Positions 5,680 to 9,372 of a DNA stretch of 9,372 nt are shown here, one piece after another. The stretch is taken from the NCBI GenBank assembly GCA_023445445.1, contig JAEXLD010000065.1, forward strand, positions 1 through 9,372. Reading direction: 5' to 3'. Position 1 is the stretch's first letter. The number at the start of each line of letters is the position of its first letter. Source of the DNA: Bacillota bacterium (GTDB lineage Bacteria; Bacillota; Clostridia; Clostridiales; Clostridiaceae). Below the pieces are notes generated by a model. That model worked only from the letters and a program-made list of their open reading frames with translations, was not told the origin of the DNA and ran no database searches. The position numbers and the translations under genes are program-made.

Positions 5680-6927
5680 ATGATTAGAAATATTGAAAAA
5701 ACCTCAAAAGAAATAATAACAAGTAAACTTGGTAATATAATTAGTGATAGTGATAAAGATATAATTTATTTAATAGGAAGAAAAATTAATGAAGGAAAAA
5801 ATACATTATATGATGAAATGGAAATAGTTATATCTGAAGGATTAAATGGAAAAATAACATATATTGATTTAAAAGATATTAAGGGATATAATCCTAGAAT
5901 TATATTAGCTGAATTCACTTCAAAGGATAAACATGACATTTTATTTTCAGTAGAAGAAGAAGTAGAATTTAATGGTCTTAAATTTATAATATATAGATTT
6001 AATAATGAAAAGATTGAATCAATTTTTGATTCCAATCAAAACTTATTAAATAATCCATATAATGTAATATATAATGATAATTATAAAGTTAGCTTAATTG
6101 ATAATAATAATAATAGAAATTATATCATTAATATAGAAAATAAAGATTACAGATATTTGAATGAAAGATATAAATCAGATGGAGGTTTAATCAATAAATG
6201 TCAGGGGCAGGTTCTTTCTCCATATGAAGCTTTACTAATTAGAAGTAATGATAGAGATACATTTGATTTACTAATAAAACAAAAAATCATCGGAGAAGAT
6301 ATAAATGATATTATAGGAGAAATAAATAGCATATTAAGATATGAAGAGCATAGTTTTAAGGAACTAAATAGTGAAATTTTAATTAAAAGTAGTAAGAATA
6401 TAATAAATTCTACAAGAGTAGAATTTATAGATAAAAAATATGATTTTTCAAATGTAGATTTTATTGAGGCGGAGTATTACGCTAATTTAAGGATAGAAAG
6501 AGCAATAGAAAAAGAATTTTTATTAAATCCTAATTTGGATAAAGTAAATTATCTATATAATAGAATCAAACTTAATGATTCAGATAAGTATCAAATAATA
6601 GCATATTTAGAAGGACCAAAGTTTTGTAGTCAAAGAGGTGGAACTATTGTAATTCTAGAAGAAAAAAATAATGACTATATAATAACCTCTAAAATCAAAG
6701 ATATTATTCCACCTATTATAGTGTCTGATGAAATAAATAGTGGATATCATAACTTAATAGTAAGATTAATTAGAAAAGATAAGCTAGACTTTAGAGTATT
6801 AAAATATAATGGCAATTCATATCCTATAAATCCACTAAATGAAGAAAAATTACAAAATGGAGTTAAAGTAGTTGGAATTGCAGTTATTTCAGATGATTTG
6901 TTTTATAAAAGAGGAATAGAATATTAA
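5680..6927 (+). CDS. Uncharacterised 415-residue protein, two putative domains
   Basis: The function is not recognised. The start is supported by AAGGAG (5669-5674), 5 bases before the ATG; a TATAAT at 5648-5653 without a clear -35 box is the best promoter candidate. The protein is rich in Asn, Ile, Lys and Asp, has no signal peptide and no membrane helix, and so looks cytoplasmic. From memory, two segments resemble parts of clostridial VCBS/FG-GAP-like proteins. The N-terminal part has GYNPRIILAEFTSKDKHDIL (69-88) and LSPYEALLIRS...KQKIIGEDINDIIGEI (179-215). The C-terminal part has a LNDSDKYQIIAYLEGPKFC block ending at Cys316, then IIPPIIVSDEINSGYHNLIV and NGVKVVGIAVISDD. The usual Asp-rich calcium-type loops and paired cysteines of those relatives seem degraded here. 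It converges with the gerMN gene and shares a bidirectional terminator with it. The gene is real; the family link is tentative. Confidence 0.8.
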   Translation: MIRNIEKTSKEIITSKLGNIISDSDKDIIYLIGRKINEGKNTLYDEMEIVISEGLNGKITYIDLKDIKGYNPRIILAEFTSKDKHDILFSVEEEVEFNGLKFIIYRFNNEKIESIFDSNQNLLNNPYNVIYNDNYKVSLIDNNNNRNYIINIENKDYRYLNERYKSDGGLINKCQGQVLSPYEALLIRSNDRDTFDLLIKQKIIGEDINDIIGEINSILRYEEHSFKELNSEILIKSSKNIINSTRVEFIDKKYDFSNVDFIEAEYYANLRIERAIEKEFLLNPNLDKVNYLYNRIKLNDSDKYQIIAYLEGPKFCSQRGGTIVILEEKNNDYIITSKIKDIIPPIIVSDEINSGYHNLIVRLIRKDKLDFRVLKYNGNSYPINPLNEEKLQNGVKVVGIAVISDDLFYKRGIEY

Positions 6928-6956
6928 AAAAGGAGCTGACTAATCAACTCCTTTTA
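6928..6956. terminator. Bidirectional terminator between the 415-residue gene and the gerMN gene
   Basis: Arms at 6928-6939 (AAAAGGAGCTGA, counting from the A run) and 6944-6955 pair with one C-A mismatch around a 4-base loop. On the plus strand the Ts lie in the 3' arm. On the minus strand the stem is followed by TTTTTT (complement of 6926-6931), so it is the better terminator for the minus-strand lipoprotein gene. Confidence 0.7.
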
Positions 6957-6977
6957 GCTTTGTATTTAAGTAAATGA

Positions 6978-7049
6978 TTAATTAATAGCAAACAATCTTT
7001 CAGAAGAAAAATACCCACAATTAGGACATTTGCTTTCACCGTAAATCAT
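6978..7049 (-). pseudogene. Possible remnant of a zinc-ribbon protein (23 codons)
   Basis: Read on the minus strand, this short frame begins MIYGESKCPNCGYFSSERL and ends FAIN, then stop. The CPNCG knuckle is typical of half a zinc ribbon. It lacks the second cysteine pair, has no good ribosome binding site (a weak GGAT upstream), and lies between the gerMN stop codon and the shared terminator. It may be a leftover fragment, a very small gene co-transcribed with the lipoprotein, or chance. Confidence 0.2.
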
Positions 7050-7069
7050 GTAGTTTTATCATCCGTATT

Positions 7070-7687
7070 TTACTTTAATTCAACAGCATCTTCTAAATTC
7101 ACTTCAAAGGCTTCGCCTTCATTCATTAAAATATGACCTGATGTATAAGGTTTACCATCTAGAGTTATTACTACATTTTTAACATCAAAGTAGTCACCAA
7201 AAGTATTAGATATTGCAGTAAGAGTACTAGACTCAGCACCAGCACCTAAGTTTTGTGAACTTACAAAATTAGAAGAAAAATCTAAAGTTATTTTAGATTT
7301 ATCCTTATCTAAATTTGAAGAATTTAAAGTTACTTCACTAGAAAGTGAAGGTGATATATCAGTACCCGGTGATTTTTTTAATTCATCAACTAAAAGTTCT
7401 GAGGCATTATTACCATTAACTTTAATAGTTGTATTTATGTAGACAATTTTATCAGATACTACATCATAATAATAAATTTTAGCTTCAGTATCCTTGATTT
7501 CAACTGTTTCACTATCCTTCTTATCATCAGTAGAAGTGTTATTTTCAGAACTTGTACTATTATTTATTCCAGTAGAATTACTAACTTCATTATTTTCATT
7601 TTGTCCAGCCTCTGTTGATTTTGAACAAGAAATTAAAGAAAATGGTATAAGTAGTGATAAGGATATTGCTAATAAACTTTTTTTCAT
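7070..7687 (-). CDS. GerMN-domain lipoprotein (sporulation/germination type)
   Basis: This 205-residue secreted lipoprotein has a lysine start (MKKSLLA), a hydrophobic core and a lipobox LISC, so signal peptidase II would cleave before Cys21 and leave the protein lipid-anchored outside the membrane. Residues 22-68 are a low-complexity Ser/Asn/Thr/Glu linker. From about 69 to 185 comes a GerMN domain: AKIYYYDVVSDKIVYIN, ASELLVDELKKSP, SKITLDFSSNF, STLTAISNTFGDYFDVKNVVITLDGK. In Bacillus the GerM lipoprotein has two GerMN repeats and supports the SpoIIIA channel during engulfment; this one has a single domain, so it is not a straight orthologue and no gene symbol is given. An AGGAGG site (complement of 7695-7700) precedes the ATG by 7 bases. 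It is divergent from the TPR gene. Both SigA- and SigE-like promoter candidates lie upstream. Confidence 0.9.
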   Translation of the reverse strand: MKKSLLAISLSLLIPFSLISCSKSTEAGQNENNEVSNSTGINNSTSSENNTSTDDKKDSETVEIKDTEAKIYYYDVVSDKIVYINTTIKVNGNNASELLVDELKKSPGTDISPSLSSEVTLNSSNLDKDKSKITLDFSSNFVSSQNLGAGAESSTLTAISNTFGDYFDVKNVVITLDGKPYTSGHILMNEGEAFEVNLEDAVELK

Positions 7688-7723
7688 GTAAACTCCTCCT
7701 TTTAAAGCAAATTAAATTGATTT

Positions 7724-7752
7724 TTATAACAAGCTTATTATAACATAATAAG
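7724..7752. promoter_or_regulatory. Two overlapping palindromes at the gerMN promoter
   Basis: CTTATTAT (7734-7741) and ATAATAAG (7745-7752) are perfect 8-bp arms with a 3-base spacer centred on the SigA-type -10 box. A second, near-perfect 20-bp palindrome centred on AAGCTT (7724-7743, one mismatched pair) covers the predicted start point. Either could be an operator; AT-richness makes chance a real alternative. Confidence 0.35.
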
Positions 7753-7765
7753 GAATTTGTTACAA
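7737..7765 (-). promoter_or_regulatory. SigA-type extended -10 promoter candidate of the gerMN gene
   Basis: On the minus strand TTGTAA (complement of 7760-7765), 17 bases, then TATAAT (complement of 7737-7742), with TG one base upstream of the -10. Transcription would start near 7730, about 43 bases before the start codon. Confidence 0.6.
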
Positions 7766-7795
7766 TTTGTATGATTATAGGAATTTGAAATATGT
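7766..7795 (-). promoter_or_regulatory. SigE-like promoter candidate of the gerMN gene
   Basis: On the minus strand ACATATT (complement of 7789-7795), 15 bases, then CATACAAA (complement of 7766-7773). The Bacillus SigE consensus as I recall it is KMATATT, 14-15 bases, CATACAmT, so each box has one mismatch, including the final T of the -10. Bacillus gerM is SigE-dependent, which makes the match plausible. Confidence 0.4.
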
Positions 7796-7807
7796 TTTCA
7801 CTTATGT

Positions 7808-7836
7808 TTGAAAAATGTATGTAAATATCATATAAT
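7808..7836 (+). promoter_or_regulatory. SigA-type promoter of the DUF6398/TPR gene
   Basis: TTGAAA (7808-7813), 17 bases, then a perfect TATAAT (7831-7836). Transcription would start near 7843 and leave a leader of about 58 bases in which I see no clear structure. Confidence 0.82.
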
Positions 7837-7900
7837 ATAAAACATCGGCTTACACATGATTTATTATAGTCTAAATACCATAGAAAAGGAGAAATAAGTA

Positions 7901-9112
7901 ATGCAAAAAACAATAGAAATAAGGAACGAAAGATGTTCAGAAATAATAAGTATTATTAAAGAGGTATGTATAAACAATTTAAATGAAGAATACTTGTTTC
8001 TTGCAGAAAACTTATGTGAAGAAATATTTAAGTTAGATAGTTCTAAGTTAAATAAGGGTAAGGCCAATTCTTGGGCCTGCGGAATTGTTCACTCAATTGG
8101 TATAATAAATGGGTTATTTACAAATAAATCTACTATAGATATTAAGGCTTCCGATTTCTACAAATTATTTGATGTAAGTAGTAGTACAGGCCTTTCTAAA
8201 TCTAAAGAAGTAAGAAGTATGATAAATATAGATGAGGAAAAATGGTTAATATCTTCAAAAGAAGATAATGAAGTGGAAAGTAAAAAGTGTGAGAGTGTTT
8301 CCAATTCAGAAGCTACATCTGTTGATACAGAAAATAAAGAACAGATACAAGATGAAGTTGTTATAAAAGAAGACAAGAATTTAATTGAAGCTAATAGAAT
8401 TGCAAATGATGCATGGAATCAAAAAAACTTTAATAAAAAGGTTAAGTTAGCAAAGGAAGCATTAAATATAAGTAATAAATGTGCAGAAGCTTATATAATT
8501 TTATCTTATGATAATTCTATAAGTAAAGAAGAGCAAAAAAACTTATCTAATAAAGCCGTAGAAATAGCTAAAGAAGTTATAGGTGAAGAAAATATTGATA
8601 AATTAATAGGTAAATATTTAGACTTAGAAACGGCTAAACCATATTATAGTGCAAAATATAGACTAGGTAATTTATTATGGAGTATTAATGAAAGAAATGA
8701 AGCCATACAAGAATTCACTGACTTATTAAGATTATGTCCTGAAGATAGACTATTAATAAGAGGAGTATTACTTTCTTGGCTAATTGCTGAAGGAAAAGAT
8801 GAAGAAACTCAAAAAGTATTATCAATGTTTAAAGATGATTATCTTTCAGCTACTAAATTTTCAAAAGCCCTTTACTTATTTAAATTAGGTAAATTAGAAG
8901 AGGCGGAAAGAGCCTTAAGAATTGCAAATGCATCAAATCCGTTTGTAGTTAATTATCTAACTAAGCAAAAAAGACTTCCTAAGGTTCAACCTGAATTGAA
9001 AAGCTTAGGATCAGAAGAAGATGCAATCTATTATGTGAAAAATGCAGAAGTTGCATGGGATGCAGTAAATGGAGCTAGAAATTGGGTAAAGGAAATTAAA
9101 AATAGACTTTAA
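7901..9112 (+). CDS. DUF6398 plus TPR repeat protein
   Basis: This is a 403-residue, probably cytoplasmic protein with no signal peptide or membrane helix. Residues about 15-112 match the DUF6398 pattern: NLNEEYLFLAENLCEEIF, NSWACGIVHSIGIINGLF with a conserved Trp58, and ASDFYKLFDVSSSTGLSKSKEVRSMI, which reads like a helix-turn-helix. An acidic, Ser-rich linker (about 120-160) leads to a helical repeat region. Its clearest TPR units are at about 164-207 and 245-350 (YRLGNLLWSINERNEAIQEFTDLLRLCPED, then a KALYLFKLGKLEEAERALRIANASNP unit). The tail has LGSEEDAIYYVKNAEVAW, typical of bacterial TPR proteins related to ST7. The start is supported by AAGGAG (7886-7891), 9 bases before the ATG. Likely a protein-interaction or adaptor protein, possibly DNA-binding; the biological role is unknown. 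It has its own consensus promoter and is divergent from the gerMN gene. Confidence 0.87.
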   Translation: MQKTIEIRNERCSEIISIIKEVCINNLNEEYLFLAENLCEEIFKLDSSKLNKGKANSWACGIVHSIGIINGLFTNKSTIDIKASDFYKLFDVSSSTGLSKSKEVRSMINIDEEKWLISSKEDNEVESKKCESVSNSEATSVDTENKEQIQDEVVIKEDKNLIEANRIANDAWNQKNFNKKVKLAKEALNISNKCAEAYIILSYDNSISKEEQKNLSNKAVEIAKEVIGEENIDKLIGKYLDLETAKPYYSAKYRLGNLLWSINERNEAIQEFTDLLRLCPEDRLLIRGVLLSWLIAEGKDEETQKVLSMFKDDYLSATKFSKALYLFKLGKLEEAERALRIANASNPFVVNYLTKQKRLPKVQPELKSLGSEEDAIYYVKNAEVAWDAVNGARNWVKEIKNRL

Positions 9113-9135
9113 AAGCTGTATTTGAAGTAAACCTT

Positions 9136-9236
9136 AGGTGCTGTATCACAAATTAAATTAATAAAGTAAATTACTTAGATAATTTATTTAATAATTTCAC
9201 ATTTTTTACAATTTATTTTCTTGTGACAAAGCACCT
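9136..9236 (+). terminator. Long, mostly paired hairpin after the TPR gene
   Basis: AGGTGCT (9136-9142) and TCACAA (9146-9151) pair with AGCACCT (9230-9236) and TTGTGA (9221-9226). Inside, AAATTA, TAAA and TAAATT (9155-9172) pair with AATTTA, TTTA and TAATTT (9181-9197), followed by six Ts (9202-9207). The inner hairpin with its T run can serve as the terminator of the TPR gene; the outer stem is extra. Confidence 0.5.
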
Positions 9237-9294
9237 TTTAGGCATATAGTTATTTTAAATTATTATTATATATATTAACTAAGTTTAAGAGAAG

Positions 9295-9352
9295 TTTGCT
9301 ATGTCCTTCTATTGTATAAATAGAAGGAGGCATATTTTCTTTATTTAGCAAA
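9295..9352. repeat. Nested inverted repeats near the right edge
   Basis: TCCTTCTATT (9304-9313) pairs perfectly with AATAGAAGGA (9319-9328) around a 5-base loop; TATG (9300-9303) and CATA (9331-9334) extend the stem past a GG bulge. An outer pair TTTGCTA (9295-9301) and TAGCAAA (9346-9352) encloses it and competes with the TATG/CATA extension. T-rich DNA follows the inner stem on the plus strand. It may be a terminator, or the leader of a gene beyond the window. Confidence 0.45.
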
Positions 9353-9372
9353 TAGTCTATATTTTTAATTTT

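Larger units (their letters stand above)
9113..9372. other. Gene-free AT-rich end of the window
   Basis: I see no convincing gene in these 260 bases. They hold the long hairpin at 9136-9236 and a second structure at 9295-9352, listed separately. A 15-codon frame at 9301-9348 (starting MSFYCINRRR) has only a weak upstream AGAGAAG and overlaps the second structure, so it is not called. Confidence 0.55.

Noticed and set aside
5766..6035. Minus-strand open frame of 89 codons inside the 415-residue gene
   Set aside because: It is fully antisense to a gene with a good ribosome binding site, with no start signals of its own.
7760..7771. TTACAATTTGTA near the gerMN promoter as a second copy of the DUF378 palindrome
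   Set aside because: The half-sites look alike but the spacing is quite different, and such words are common in AT-rich DNA.
7596..7913. Minus-strand open frame of 105 codons upstream of and into the gerMN gene
   Set aside because: It runs out of frame through the lipoprotein ribosome binding site and both divergent promoters, and resembles no family.

Overview
The window looks like chromosomal DNA of an endospore-forming, low-GC Firmicute, most probably Clostridium sensu stricto. The basis is a very AT-rich sequence, AGA/ATA-rich codon use, strong GGAGG ribosome binding sites, and a recA - rny - spoVS gene order followed by sporulation-type genes. The species cannot be fixed from this window.

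Layout. Positions 1-576 hold the 3' part of recA, followed by a hairpin terminator. Positions 879-2423 encode RNase Y (rny), with its own SigA-type promoter and terminator. spoVS (2580-2840) follows behind a near-ideal SigH-type promoter, and the HPr gene ptsH (3029-3289) has a consensus SigA promoter and a bidirectional terminator. A small DUF378 membrane protein (3369-3587, minus strand) is divergent from purB (3748-5178). purB encodes an adenylosuccinate lyase of the long form that resembles the animal enzyme. A 55-residue cysteine-rich protein with DnaJ-like CxxCxGxG motifs (5317-5484) comes next. It is followed by a 415-residue protein I cannot name (5680-6927). A GerMN-domain lipoprotein is on the minus strand (7070-7687), and a DUF6398 plus TPR protein (7901-9112) is divergent from it. 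The last 260 bases contain no gene but hold two folded AT-rich structures.

How it works together. This is not one operon. Nearly every gene has its own hairpin terminator and most have a recognisable promoter, so the region reads as a row of single-gene units. The themes are housekeeping (recombination, mRNA decay, sugar-transport phosphorelay, purine synthesis) interleaved with sporulation (SpoVS, GerMN lipoprotein). Candidate SigH and SigE promoters fit the two sporulation genes. I see no mobile element, CRISPR array, tRNA, rRNA or phage gene. The least explained items are the 55-residue Cys-rich protein, the 415-residue protein, a perfect 12-bp-arm palindrome on the DUF378 promoter, and palindromes around the gerMN and ptsH transcription starts.
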